Position numbers and translations under genes: made by a program
In this document: piece after piece, positions 50,418 to 59,539 of the stretch
Layout of the letters: each line of letters opens with the position of its first letter
Position numbering within the stretch: position 1 is the stretch's first letter
Source: Microbulbifer variabilis ATCC 700307
GTDB lineage: Bacteria; Pseudomonadota; Gammaproteobacteria; Pseudomonadales; Cellvibrionaceae
Assembly (NCBI RefSeq): GCF_000380565.1
Contig: NZ_AQYJ01000023.1
Coordinates: forward strand, 62,001-126,000
Direction: 5' to 3'
DNA: 64,000 bases
The notes under the pieces: generated by a model
Database searches by the model: none
The model's input: the letters and a program-made list of their open reading frames with translations, nothing else
What the model was told of the DNA's origin: nothing

Positions 50418-51110
50418 ATGCAGAAATTTTCCCTTCTGTGGTTATTGGTGGCGGTCCAGCTTTTGGCGGGCTGCCAATCTGTATTGTATCCCGGTAAGGA
50501 GCGCACTCAACCGGCGTCAGTGGGAACACAGCAGACAGAGCCGCAGGGTGAATTGGTACAGTGCCCTGAGCCCGTGGAAGTGATTTGTGCCGAACCGGAA
50601 GTCAGGGTTGTTGAGAAGGTTATCGAACGAAGCGTTGAAAAAGTAGTCGAAGTGCCCGTTGCCAAGGACAAATTGGTGCTCGGAGCAGTGGAACAAGTCT
50701 CCGTTGAGCCCTCTGGCCTGGTAATAGAATCCATTGTCGATACAGGTTCACCGACCTCCACTTTGCGCGCCCAGGCGCTGACCCGCTTCGAGCGAGACGG
50801 CGAAGACTGGATCAGAATCCAGCTGACCAGGGCCGATGGTGATGGCAAGGCCAGGCCCGTGTCTGTGGAATTGCCGGTCAAGCGGCATATCCGCGCTACA
50901 CGGCTCGGTTTTCCCAGCCAGCGGCGTCCGGTGGTGGAAATGAACCTCACCGTGGGGAGTATCACCCATATGGTTGAGGTCAGCCTGACAGACGAGGGCG
51001 GCACTGATGTTTTGATGCTGCTGGGACGCAATTTCCTCAAAGACGCCGCAGTTGTCGATGTGAGCCGTCGCAATGTTCAGGGCCCACCCCAAATATCCGG
51101 GGGCAAATAG
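50418..51110 (+). CDS. Retropepsin-like putative zinc-protease family lipoprotein (RimB-related, PF05618)
   Basis: 230 residues from ATG 50418. Lipobox LLAGC (Cys19) indicates a periplasm-facing lipoprotein. A Val/Glu/Lys-rich stalk (VRVVEKVIERSVEKVVEV, about 62-79) leads to a retropepsin-type domain with VDTGSPTSTL (Asp108 the likely catalytic acid) and a C-terminal LMLLGRNFLKDAAVVDV. The family was named ATP-dependent zinc protease, but the DTG motif points to an aspartic, retropepsin-like fold. It is first in a three-gene operon with a transglutaminase-like membrane protein and an ATP-grasp ligase, suggesting that it cleaves what the ligase makes. In-frame ATGs lie upstream (50388, 50394). 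Confidence 0.85.
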   Translation: MQKFSLLWLLVAVQLLAGCQSVLYPGKERTQPASVGTQQTEPQGELVQCPEPVEVICAEPEVRVVEKVIERSVEKVVEVPVAKDKLVLGAVEQVSVEPSGLVIESIVDTGSPTSTLRAQALTRFERDGEDWIRIQLTRADGDGKARPVSVELPVKRHIRATRLGFPSQRRPVVEMNLTVGSITHMVEVSLTDEGGTDVLMLLGRNFLKDAAVVDVSRRNVQGPPQISGGK

Positions 51111-51164
51111 GCCGAGTTGAAAGTTAGGTTCCGATTGGAACCGTAGATTTACGGGGAAGGGCGA

Positions 51165-52697
51165 ATGTCGCCGCGTGTCCAAGTTTATGTCATTGCGGCA
51201 TTGCTCGCATTGATCGGAGCGGGTCTTACCGCATACAAACACTTCGAATTAGGTTTTCCACTACTGCCGGGCGAATACCGCACCGTTTGGACCATTGAGG
51301 CCAAAGTGGGCTTTGATGCGGAGGGTGGGCCTGTCAAGGCAGCCCTTACACTGCCCCGTGAGCAGCGCAATATGGAAATTCTTGGGGAGACATTCAGCTC
51401 TTCAGGTTTTGGCTTTTACATTGCCCGTGAAAACGATGAGTACCGGGCAATCTGGACACGCCGCTCGGCAGAAGGGGCCCAGTCCCTATTTTACCAGTTG
51501 GATGTTTATCAGACTCCCGGCGCTGCCCTTGAACAGCCCCTGAATCTCAGTACCGAAGTGCAGAAACCCTTCCTCGGTGCGCGAGAGCAAGAGGCCGTGC
51601 GCCTGGCTATCAATTCTTTGGTACAGCAGGCCCGTGAGCGCTCCTCCGATGTGGAATCTTTTACCACCCAGCTGCTGTTTGAGCTGAATGATGACGGCAA
51701 CCAGGATCGCAACCTGGTCTTTCGTCATTATGCTGATAGCTCCCTGGTAGATGTAGCTCTATTGATGCTGGCTACTGCTGATATTCCCGCCCATCGAATT
51801 CGCGGTCTCTATCTTGAAGATGACCGGCGCCGGCTGACACCCGAGGACCTTCTAGAAGTCTACGATGGCAGGCGTTGGATCGTGTTTGAGCCCAACAGTG
51901 GCATGCCCGGTGTGCCGGAAAACTTTTTTATTTGGCAGCGTGGCGGCAAGAGCCTGCTGGACCTGGAGGGTGGGCGTAACTCTCAAGTGACTTTTTCGGT
52001 GATTGCCAATGATGTACCCGCACGAGATGTTTCCATGCGCAGTACCAGCCAGGATAAAGAGGCCCTGGTTGATTTCTCTATCTACAGCCTGCCCATTGAA
52101 CAACAGAGTATTTTTAAACTGATTCTGCTGGTACCCGTAGGAGCCTTGGTAGTGGTGCTACTGCGAGTATTTGTAGGGTTGCGCACCTCCGGTACCTTTA
52201 TGCCGGTGCTGCTGGCGATTGCCTTTATCGAGACCCAGCTGATTACCGGACTCTCCATCTTTGTGCTTATCCTGGTGCTGGGGTTATGGGTGCGTTTCTA
52301 TTTAAGCCGGCTCAACTTGTTATTGGTGTCGAGGATCGCCGCCGTAGTGGTAACGGTGGTGCTCATAATGGGAATGATCAGTGTGGTTAGTTTCAAGCTC
52401 GGTATCGAGCAGGCGCTGACAGTCACTTTCTTCCCAATGATTATTCTGGCCTGGACCATCGAGCGTATGTCAATCGTGTGGGAGGAAGACGGCCCCTATG
52501 AGGTGATTGTCCAGGCCGGTGGTAGCCTGCTGGTGGCAGTGCTGGCCTGGTGGGTGATGACCAATCGATATGTTGAGCACTGGACATTCAACTTCCCTGA
52601 ACTGTTATTGGTGCTGTTGGGCTTTATTCTGGTGATAGGTAATTACACCGGTTATCGTCTCAGCGAACTGATGCGCTTTCGGCCTCTGGTCAGGTAG
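51165..52697 (+). CDS. Inactive transglutaminase fused to 7-TM domain
   Basis: 510 residues. One N-terminal helix (about 7-25), a large periplasmic part containing a transglutaminase-like fold (about 140-270; ADIPAHRIRGLYLEDDRR, RRWIVFEPNSGMPG) without an evident catalytic Cys, and a C-terminal seven-helix membrane region (about 310-500). This matches the paired families PF14400 and PF14402 as I recall them. It always travels with the ATP-grasp and retropepsin genes on either side. A role in handling a glutamate- or peptide-like product across the membrane is inference. Confidence 0.87.
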   Translation: MSPRVQVYVIAALLALIGAGLTAYKHFELGFPLLPGEYRTVWTIEAKVGFDAEGGPVKAALTLPREQRNMEILGETFSSSGFGFYIARENDEYRAIWTRRSAEGAQSLFYQLDVYQTPGAALEQPLNLSTEVQKPFLGAREQEAVRLAINSLVQQARERSSDVESFTTQLLFELNDDGNQDRNLVFRHYADSSLVDVALLMLATADIPAHRIRGLYLEDDRRRLTPEDLLEVYDGRRWIVFEPNSGMPGVPENFFIWQRGGKSLLDLEGGRNSQVTFSVIANDVPARDVSMRSTSQDKEALVDFSIYSLPIEQQSIFKLILLVPVGALVVVLLRVFVGLRTSGTFMPVLLAIAFIETQLITGLSIFVLILVLGLWVRFYLSRLNLLLVSRIAAVVVTVVLIMGMISVVSFKLGIEQALTVTFFPMIILAWTIERMSIVWEEDGPYEVIVQAGGSLLVAVLAWWVMTNRYVEHWTFNFPELLLVLLGFILVIGNYTGYRLSELMRFRPLVR

Positions 52698-52706
52698 GAG
52701 GTTGTT

Positions 52707-53711
52707 ATGCTTCACTTTTCGTTCAAGCATATGATCAATAAGGTACGCGGTGGTGTAGTTTCACCGCTGACCTTGAACGATATCGGTGTGCTCGGTATGA
52801 ATGCGCGTAATATTAATTACATCGCGCGTTACAACGACCGTAAAAAATATCCCATCGTTGATGACAAACTGAATACCAAGCACGCCGCAAAAAAGGCGGG
52901 AATCCCTGTGCCTGAACTGATTGAGGCCTTTGAGACTCCTGCCAGTCGCAAGCGTGTTATGGAAGTGATTGACCCCCTTTGGCAGTTTGTGATTAAGCCG
53001 GCACGTGGATCGGGGGGTAAAGGCATCCTGGTGATTGCGGGGCGCAATGGTGATAAATACAAGAAAATTTCCGGCTCGGAAATCGAAGCATTGGATATTT
53101 TGCGCCACGTTAATAATATCCACAGCGGCCTATACAGTCTCGGAGGCAAGCCCGACCGGGTAATGGTGGAGTCTCTGGTGGATTTCGATCCGGTCTTCCA
53201 AAGCTACTCCTTTGAAGGCGTGCCGGATATCCGTGTGATTGTTTTCCGTGGGTTTCCGGTGATGGCGATGCTGCGTTGCTCCACTCACGACTCCGATGGT
53301 AAGGCCAATTTGCACCAGGGGGCTGTTGGAGTTGGCATCGACCTGGCTACCGGAAATAGCTGTCACGCTGTGCAGCGGGGTCTACGGATTAATCGTCACC
53401 CGGATACCGAGGTGCATTTCGATCAGTTAAAAGTACCGGGTTGGTATGATCTGGTGCGTTTGGCGGCAAGTTGCTATGAAATGACTGATCTAGGTTACCT
53501 GGGTTGCGATATTGTCCTGGACCGCGCGCGGGGCCCGCTTCTCTTGGAAGCTAATGCTCGTCCCGGCCTCGCCATTCAGGTAGCCAATGGCGTCGGTCTG
53601 CGACGGCGCCTTAAGTTTATTGAGGAGCTGGATGAGGATATGCTCAATAAAAATGTGGATGAGCGGGTGGCTTTTTCTATGCGCGAATTTGCGGCTGACA
53701 AAGGGTTTTAG
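52707..53711 (+). CDS. RimK-related ATP-grasp ligase (alpha-L-glutamate ligase-like)
   Basis: 334-residue soluble ATP-grasp enzyme. It has the ATP-grasp Lys/Gly loop FVIKPARGSGGKGILVI (about 93-109), MVESLVDFDPVF, HQGAVGVGIDLATG and the metal-binding LLEANARPGLAIQVANG near the end. The family (TIGR02291-type) is predicted to join an amino acid to a carboxylate, like RimK adding glutamate. No substrate is known to me. AGGAGG lies just before the ATG and overlaps the preceding stop; the gap to the upstream gene is 9 bp, so translation is probably coupled. Confidence 0.88.
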   Translation: MLHFSFKHMINKVRGGVVSPLTLNDIGVLGMNARNINYIARYNDRKKYPIVDDKLNTKHAAKKAGIPVPELIEAFETPASRKRVMEVIDPLWQFVIKPARGSGGKGILVIAGRNGDKYKKISGSEIEALDILRHVNNIHSGLYSLGGKPDRVMVESLVDFDPVFQSYSFEGVPDIRVIVFRGFPVMAMLRCSTHDSDGKANLHQGAVGVGIDLATGNSCHAVQRGLRINRHPDTEVHFDQLKVPGWYDLVRLAASCYEMTDLGYLGCDIVLDRARGPLLLEANARPGLAIQVANGVGLRRRLKFIEELDEDMLNKNVDERVAFSMREFAADKGF

Positions 53712-53790
53712 GGGGAGTCTTGCCACTTGAAAATTTTGATCCCGGCAATGCTAATGCTTGCCGGGATTTGTAAATGAAGCAGGCTGCCCT

Positions 53791-54951
53791 CTAGGTCGCT
53801 GTGAGAGGGCATAAGTGAAATTGATTCATCACCATCTTTAAGCGTTTACTCTGCATTTTTAGGGAATATTCTAATTCCCGGATTTTTGTCTGGATTTCTT
53901 TCAGTTCCCACCGGGGTGGGGGCTCTTGCCGCGCTTTATTATTTCGACGGATTTGTAAGTTGCTCCACTTGCTGTTTACGTCGGCAAGATGCTGTTCCTC
54001 CTTCGCTAGCCATTTTTGCCAAAACTCTCTGTATCGGGAGTCAGCCAGTCTCTGTCTGGCTTCTTCAAACAAAGTTGTGAGGTGTGCCTTATAGGCCTGA
54101 ATCGTCGCTGCTTTTTTCAGATTTCGGGTAATACCGACCCAGCTCAGCACCTTGACCATCCACTTGGTTGGGTCGTACTGGTACCAGCGAATACCACTTC
54201 GATAGTCAATCTGGAATGTGTGATGGTAGTTGTGATAACCCTCACCAAAAGTAAACAGGTTGAGGAAGGGGTTGTCCCGTGCAGTGATGTCTGTGCGAAA
54301 TGGGCGCTTTCCCCACATGTGTCCGAGGGAATTAATCATAAATGTGGTGTGATGATTAACGACTACACGCAATACCCCGGCAAGCAAAAACATACCAATA
54401 ATATCGCCGGTCAAAGCTCCCAGTGCGATAGGTAGGCCGATATTCATTGCCAGGGTAATGGGTACGTAGTGGTTGAACTGCCACATAACAATCTTATCGC
54501 GTTTCAGGTCATTCACATTTTTGTAATCCAGGCGACCACTCGGGTAGTCGTGCATCATCCAATCGATATGGGAGAACCAGAAGCCGCGTTTGGCTGAATA
54601 GGGGTCTCGATCATTATCGTCAATGTGGCGATGGTGATGACGGTGGGCGGCACACCAGTTTAGCGTGGTGTTTTGCAGTGCAGCGGCAGTAAATAAGGCA
54701 AATAAAAGGCGTAATGACCAGTGTGCCTCATAACTCCGATGCGACCACATACGATGGTTGCCTGCAGCAACCGAAAAACTGCATAGGGCGCCGTACACGG
54801 CAAAAACAAGCCACTGATACCAATGGTAGCCATGGATCACACCATAGATAGGCACCGCAGTCAGCGCTAAAAAGCCGGTACTGGAAAAAAGTATTGTGGG
54901 AATCCAAAAGCATTTGCGTTTATCTGAGTTAACGGTAGAGGCTGTGCGCAT
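53791..54951 (-). CDS. Acyl-CoA (delta-9-type) fatty-acid desaturase
   Basis: 386 residues, integral membrane di-iron desaturase introducing a double bond in acyl chains. The three histidine boxes are present: HRMWSH (about 68-73), HRHHH (about 105-109) and HNYHH (about 242-246), with hydrophobic segments around 22-55 and 165-195. The C-terminal 130 residues are charged and coiled-coil-like (KEEQHLADVNSKWSNLQIRR), longer than in many bacterial homologues. Electron-donor partners are not adjacent. Monocistronic, convergent with the ATP-grasp operon. Confidence 0.92.
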   Translation of the reverse strand: MRTASTVNSDKRKCFWIPTILFSSTGFLALTAVPIYGVIHGYHWYQWLVFAVYGALCSFSVAAGNHRMWSHRSYEAHWSLRLLFALFTAAALQNTTLNWCAAHRHHHRHIDDNDRDPYSAKRGFWFSHIDWMMHDYPSGRLDYKNVNDLKRDKIVMWQFNHYVPITLAMNIGLPIALGALTGDIIGMFLLAGVLRVVVNHHTTFMINSLGHMWGKRPFRTDITARDNPFLNLFTFGEGYHNYHHTFQIDYRSGIRWYQYDPTKWMVKVLSWVGITRNLKKAATIQAYKAHLTTLFEEARQRLADSRYREFWQKWLAKEEQHLADVNSKWSNLQIRRNNKARQEPPPRWELKEIQTKIRELEYSLKMQSKRLKMVMNQFHLCPLTAT

Positions 54952-55345
54952 GTTTTGTTCCGGTTCAAACTGCTCCAGGTAGAAATGGTGAAATTGACGC
55001 TCAGTTCCATGGAAAAATCTGCCTTGGAACCCCGCTTTATCGCCACCTTGTTAGTCACATTGATTCAAAGATAGTCGTTGAGCGAGTCGGAGGTTGGCGG
55101 TTAATTCCCAATCTGCTGGTTGATAGGCTGAGTTATGATTCCCAGTGGCGAGAGATGCCTAGAGGTTGGTATCTCACTTCAGTAAGTGTTATTCGGTAGG
55201 ATCTGGTGCACTATTCTGGCGCAAAAGAAGAAGCTGAAGTCACTTATTGGTTCACGATTGTCAGGATATTAATTAAGGTGCTGGACTGTCGGCCCCCGAG
55301 ATATTGGAGTTTCAATAGTTGGCATGGCAATTGCTTTGACTAATT
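54952..55345. other. Intergenic region upstream of desaturase
   Basis: About 390 bp with no coding frame of note. It must carry the desaturase promoter on the minus strand and possibly the promoter of the small RNA on the plus strand. Confidence 0.4.
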
Positions 55346-55470
55346 GTGCGGGAAGCATGACCCGCACTTCGGGAAGAATGCACGAGGTTATGGCAAACCG
55401 TCTCCTCTGAGTAACTTCCCGTTTTCTCTCATCATCGCTGATTACGGCCCCGCTTTGCGGGGCCTTTTTT
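55346..55470 (+). ncRNA. Candidate structured small RNA with its own terminator
   Basis: About 125 nt with successive predicted stems: GTGCGGG/CCCGCAC (55346-55367), CGGGAAG/CTTCCCG enclosing GGTT/AACC, and a final GC-rich terminator. It lies in a 677-bp gap with no protein gene upstream on the plus strand that would need this terminator. TTGACT (55336-55341) could be a -35 box but no clear -10 follows. I do not recognise an Rfam family. A leader of the downstream kinase gene is an alternative. Confidence 0.45.
55446..55470 (+). terminator. Strong Rho-independent terminator
   Basis: GGCCCCGC / GCGGGGCC with a TTT loop followed by six T. No annotated protein gene precedes it on this strand for over 1.7 kb, which is the main support for a small RNA here. 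Confidence 0.92.
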
Positions 55471-55628
55471 ATCTGTCACAGCATTTCCGTTTGAAACAAT
55501 TCTTTAAGTTTGTGACCTCTTGTAGAATTCCCGCAGATGTTATTGCCGGGTGAATAGACGCCCTTTTTACTACTCGGTATAAATGACCCATTTCTACCGC
55601 AAGCGAATACCAACAAATTGAGCGCAGT

Positions 55629-57632
55629 GTGTCCGAGTCACAAGTTTCAGGCCAACCTCCCCTCCTATTCCAGCTGGCTACCTCCGATGAGCTGCACACT
55701 TTGGATGCTGCTCGGCTTACCCGACAAGCTGCGAACCTGCAGGGATTATTGCAGGATGTAGATTGCGGGCTGTGGGAGTGGCATTTGAAAACCGGTGCCC
55801 AGAGAGCCCAGGGAGATATTTGGCTCCTGTTTGCAGACAGCGCCCGCGGTGCATTGGAATCCCTTTGGACTGGCAGTGAGCTGCGTCAGGTCCATATAGA
55901 TGAGCGCGATCGTATTTTTGCTTTGCGTGAGCAGATTAACGGTGTTGGTGGCTACTTTGATACTTGTTTCCGCGCTTATGATGTCTCAGGCCAGTTGCGT
56001 TGGCTGAGGGTATGGGGTAGGACGATTCACAGCAGTGATTCCAATGGAACAATCGCTATCGGCAGCTGTGCCGATTACAGTGAAGCCCTGTCACAGAGCT
56101 ATCTTTCAAACCTACCGGCTGAGCGCCCCTTACAGGCTCTCTCTGGTGTTGGCGATGGCTTGTGGGAATGGGATCTGCGTGCAGATGAGATGGTGTTAGA
56201 CGATGCCTGCTGGAGCATACTCGGTTATGAGGTGAGCCCCATTCGCAGTATTGGGCGTTCGGCTGCGGCACAGTGGAAGGCCAGGGTGTTGTCTGAAGAT
56301 GCTTCCCGGGTCGAGCAGGCCATGCAGGACCACGTGCGTGAGCGCCTTCCCCTTGATGTTGAATTTCGCCTGTGGCGTTCTGATGGAAGTATTGTTTGGG
56401 TGCGCTGCCGGGGTAAGGCCCAGCTCAACAGTCGCGGCCAGCCGGTACGGGTATTAGGTACCCTGCAGGATATCAGTGGTAGCCGCGAGACTTTATCGCG
56501 AGTGGAGCGGGAGCTACAGCAGCAGCGCGAAGAGAATGCGCATCGTGCAGATCTGCTTTTTAGTCTGAGTCACGAACTGCGTACCCCACTGAATGCGATA
56601 CTGGGCTATAGCCAGATGGTGGAACTGGACCAGACCCTCAATTCGGACCAGCGGCAGAGGCTGGGAGAGATTCGTCGCGCCGGCCAGCATTTATTGCACT
56701 TGGTTGGGGATGTGCTCGAACTGGCTCGTATTGATAGCCGGCGCCTCGGTCCGTCAATGGAATCCATTCGCCCTGCGGAGCTTGTAGCCGAGTGCAAGCG
56801 TCTACTTGAGCCCCTGGCTGAAACTCGCCGGGTGAGCCTTGTTTTTGAGCCTCTGGGTTGGGAGTCCGCATATATTTGCGCGGATCCGGTGCGCTATAAA
56901 CAGGTGGTTCTCAATCTCGCCGGCAATGCGGTGAAGTACAACCGGGAAAATGGTCGCGTCATTATCAACTTTGCCCCAGAGGCTGAAGGCTGGTTACGCT
57001 TGAGTATCCTCGATACGGGTAAAGGTATCCCACCGGAGCGGCGTACCGAAGTGTTCGAGCCATTTAATAGGCTGGGCGAGGAAAAAGGTCATATTGAGGG
57101 CACGGGTGTGGGGCTTGCGATTGCCAAGCGCTTGACCGAGGCCATGGGTGGGCGCATTGATTTTGATAGCCAGGAGGGGCAGGGATCGATTTTTTGGATC
57201 GAGTTTCCCATGATTGATGCTCCTGACGCGCTGATGTCTTTTTCTGCCCAGCCGGAGGTGCCGTCACATTTGCCTGAGGGGCGCCTATTGCTTGTGGATA
57301 ACCGCCCTACAGCTGCGAGCAGGTTGAAAGAAATGTTGAAAGATACCCCGCAGATCCAGTGCCTGGTAGCCACTGATGTTGTGGAGGCGATTTTTATTGC
57401 GCGAACTATGCATCCCGAAGTGTTGCTGTTTCACAGTGAACTGCCGGGTATGTCTGCGGCGGACCTGGTGCGTATCCTTGAGGAGGATATTTCCACTCGG
57501 TCGACGCGTTTTGTGTTGGTTGGTGAAAATCCTACAGGGGAGAGTCACCCAATGTTGCCGGATCAATTCGATTTTGTGCAGCTTTCGAAAGTGCTGGCGG
57601 AGAGCCTTGTGAGTGCAGGCCGATCTACCTGA
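55629..57632 (+). CDS. Orphan hybrid sensor histidine kinase with two PAS domains and degenerate receiver
   Basis: 667 residues, no membrane segment, so a cytoplasmic sensor. Two PAS-type domains (about 35-135 and 160-275), the second ending in a PAC-like RVLGTLQDISG. HisKA follows with SHELRTPLNAILGYSQM (phospho-His near 314), and HATPase with NLAGNAVKYN (N box), DTGKGIPPE and GTGVGLAIAKRL (G boxes). The C-terminal receiver-like domain (about 552-660) begins LLLVDN but at the phospho-acceptor strand reads LLFHSELPGM, where an Asp is expected. No response-regulator gene is adjacent, so output is unknown. The start is GTG; no strong ribosome site. Confidence 0.9.
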   Translation: MSESQVSGQPPLLFQLATSDELHTLDAARLTRQAANLQGLLQDVDCGLWEWHLKTGAQRAQGDIWLLFADSARGALESLWTGSELRQVHIDERDRIFALREQINGVGGYFDTCFRAYDVSGQLRWLRVWGRTIHSSDSNGTIAIGSCADYSEALSQSYLSNLPAERPLQALSGVGDGLWEWDLRADEMVLDDACWSILGYEVSPIRSIGRSAAAQWKARVLSEDASRVEQAMQDHVRERLPLDVEFRLWRSDGSIVWVRCRGKAQLNSRGQPVRVLGTLQDISGSRETLSRVERELQQQREENAHRADLLFSLSHELRTPLNAILGYSQMVELDQTLNSDQRQRLGEIRRAGQHLLHLVGDVLELARIDSRRLGPSMESIRPAELVAECKRLLEPLAETRRVSLVFEPLGWESAYICADPVRYKQVVLNLAGNAVKYNRENGRVIINFAPEAEGWLRLSILDTGKGIPPERRTEVFEPFNRLGEEKGHIEGTGVGLAIAKRLTEAMGGRIDFDSQEGQGSIFWIEFPMIDAPDALMSFSAQPEVPSHLPEGRLLLVDNRPTAASRLKEMLKDTPQIQCLVATDVVEAIFIARTMHPEVLLFHSELPGMSAADLVRILEEDISTRSTRFVLVGENPTGESHPMLPDQFDFVQLSKVLAESLVSAGRST

Positions 57633-57661
57633 AATGCACTCAGGTTGTACTGAGGAAAAGT

Positions 57662-57696
57662 TGTAAATTACCCGGCCATTAGCCGGGTAATTTACA
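57662..57696. terminator. Bidirectional terminator, 15-bp perfect stem
   Basis: TGTAAATTACCCGGC / GCCGGGTAATTTACA with a 5-nt loop lies between the convergent kinase and suhB genes and can serve both. Confidence 0.88.
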
Positions 57697-57704
57697 TCGC
57701 GGGG

Positions 57705-58508
57705 TTAGCGGATACCACCGAGGTGCTTGCCCACGATTTGTATCAGGGGCTTGAATACTTTGGGGGTGGCGCACACCAGATTGCCGGAATCCAGGTAGTC
57801 TTCCCCTCCGCGGAAGTCACTGATCAGGCCGCCTGCCTCTTTTACTAGCAGGGAGCCCGCGGCGATATCCCAGGTGTTCAAGTACATTTCCCAGAAACCG
57901 TCAAAGCGACCAGCTGCAACATAGGCCAGGTCCAGGGCTGCGGCGCCTGGGCGGCGGATACCAGCGGTCTGCCCGGCGATTTCTTTCAGGGCGGATAGGT
58001 AGGGGTCGATGTTTTCCAGGGCCGGGCCATTAAAGGGCAGGCCAGTACCGATCAGCGCTCCGCGCATGCCCTGGCGCGGGGATACCCTGATGCGGCGTCC
58101 GTTCAGAGCAGCACCGCGACCACGACTTGCGGTGAATTCCTCTCGTTTAATCGGATCCAGCACCACGGCATGTTCAATGCGACCGCGATAGCGGCAGGCG
58201 ATGGAAATCGCAAACTGGGGTACGCCATGGATAAAGTTAGTGGTGCCGTCGAGAGGATCGATAATCCATTCGTAATCGGGTTCCGCACCCTCCAGCAAGC
58301 CGCTTTCTTCAGCGCGAATGCTGTGTTTGGGATAAGCCTTGCGAAGGTGATAGATGATCTCCTGCTCGCTGGCTTTGTCCACTTCAGTGACGAAATCGTT
58401 GCGCGCTTTCTCCTCGAATTTCATCAGGTCGCCGCGCTCCCAGGCCCGTTCGATCAGTTCTCCGGCCTTGCGCGCCGCGCGCAGGGCAATATTTAGCATG
58501 GGTTCCAT
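57705..58508 (-). CDS. suhB: Inositol-1-monophosphatase
   Basis: Mg-dependent phosphatase of 267 residues, the E. coli SuhB length. The N-terminus MEPMLNIALRAARKAGELI is close to that protein. Metal site residues lie in RAEESG, WIIDPLDGTTNF and WDIAAGSLLVKEAGG. In E. coli SuhB also takes part in rRNA transcription antitermination complexes; whether this one does is not visible. Divergent from trmJ. Confidence 0.96.
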   Translation of the reverse strand: MEPMLNIALRAARKAGELIERAWERGDLMKFEEKARNDFVTEVDKASEQEIIYHLRKAYPKHSIRAEESGLLEGAEPDYEWIIDPLDGTTNFIHGVPQFAISIACRYRGRIEHAVVLDPIKREEFTASRGRGAALNGRRIRVSPRQGMRGALIGTGLPFNGPALENIDPYLSALKEIAGQTAGIRRPGAAALDLAYVAAGRFDGFWEMYLNTWDIAAGSLLVKEAGGLISDFRGGEDYLDSGNLVCATPKVFKPLIQIVGKHLGGIR

Positions 58509-58642
58509 AACTATTCCGCACTAAGTGGTTGAAGGGGTTAAAAAGCAGACTGCGAGTTGACCGCAGCGGACGCGATTGTAGGGATTCCCATCCATTTTTG
58601 CTACACTCGCGCGCCCCCATGACACCGATTTATTACTTCAGT

Positions 58643-59434
58643 ATGGCCAAGTCCCCTTTAGATACGACTCCGCTCAATGCGCTCGACAATGTGCGCGTGG
58701 TTTTGGTTAACAGTGCCCACCCCGGTAATATCGGAGGTGCGGCGCGCGCGTTAAAGAATATGGGCTTGAGCCAACTTTACCTGGTGGCTCCGCGTGAATT
58801 CCCGGCGGCCAACGCAATTTGGCGCGCGGCGGGGGCGGCGGAGTTGCTGGATAGCGCTGTGGTTGTAGATACCCTGGAGGAAGCGGTAGCGGATTGTGGT
58901 CTGGTGGTGGCAACCAGTGCCCGAGAGCGCCGTATACCCTGGCCACTGCTGACCCCGCGCCAATGTGGTGAGCGAGCGGTCGCGGAGGCGCCAAGCCACC
59001 CGGTGGCGCTGGTCTTTGGGCGCGAAGACCGTGGGCTTACCAATGAAGAGCTTCAGGCCTGTAACTTCCATGTACATATCCCGGCAAATCCGGAATACAG
59101 TTCCCTGAACCTGGCAACTGCTGTGCAGGTACTGGCTTACGAAGTGCGTATGGCCGCCTTGGAGGCCGAAAAGGGGGAGCCGCTGAACTATGCCGACTGG
59201 GATCGCCCCCCAGCCAAGGCCAGCGATATGGAACTGTATTTTGATCACCTGCAGGAGTCTCTCGGCGAGCTGGGCTTTATCGACCCTGACAACCCCCGTC
59301 AGACTATGACCCGCTTGCGTCGACTATTTAGTCGAGTGCGCCCTGATGATATGGAACTGGGTATCCTCCGCGGCATGCTGACCTCTATCCAGAATTACAT
59401 CCATCGCACAGGAGGTAAGGGGCGCCCCGACTAG
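58643..59434 (+). CDS. trmJ: tRNA (cytidine/uridine-2'-O-)-methyltransferase TrmJ
   Basis: SPOUT methyltransferase modifying position 32 of tRNAs. It has VRVVLVNSAHPGNIGGAARALKNMGL near the N-terminus, VALVFGREDRGLTNEEL (knot/SAM region) and IPANPEYSSLNLATAVQVLAYE. 263 residues from the ATG at 58643; an in-frame ATG at 58619 gives 8 more residues and neither has a clear ribosome site. It immediately precedes iscR, the gene order seen in gammaproteobacteria. Confidence 0.94.
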   Translation: MAKSPLDTTPLNALDNVRVVLVNSAHPGNIGGAARALKNMGLSQLYLVAPREFPAANAIWRAAGAAELLDSAVVVDTLEEAVADCGLVVATSARERRIPWPLLTPRQCGERAVAEAPSHPVALVFGREDRGLTNEELQACNFHVHIPANPEYSSLNLATAVQVLAYEVRMAALEAEKGEPLNYADWDRPPAKASDMELYFDHLQESLGELGFIDPDNPRQTMTRLRRLFSRVRPDDMELGILRGMLTSIQNYIHRTGGKGRPD

Positions 59435-59463
59435 GTAAATACCCGAGTTGGGCGGGGGGTTAT

Positions 59464-59488
59464 ATACTTGACTGTAGTGCTGGGTTAT
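59464..59488 (+). promoter_or_regulatory. IscR type-1 binding site
   Basis: The 25-bp stretch ATACTTGACTGTAG...GGGTTAT matches the E. coli type-1 IscR consensus at 20 of 25 positions by my count. It overlaps the -35 box of the iscR promoter. This is as expected for autorepression by [2Fe-2S]-IscR. Confidence 0.75.
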
Positions 59489-59496
59489 TCCATACT
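59468..59496 (+). promoter_or_regulatory. Sigma-70 promoter of iscR operon
   Basis: -35 TTGACT (59468-59473), 17-bp spacer, -10 CATACT (59491-59496), about 44 bp before the iscR ATG. Confidence 0.75.
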
Positions 59497-59539
59497 CGCG
59501 CCCCGATCGGAAAAGGCTGTACATCAGTTTGGAGCTGAT

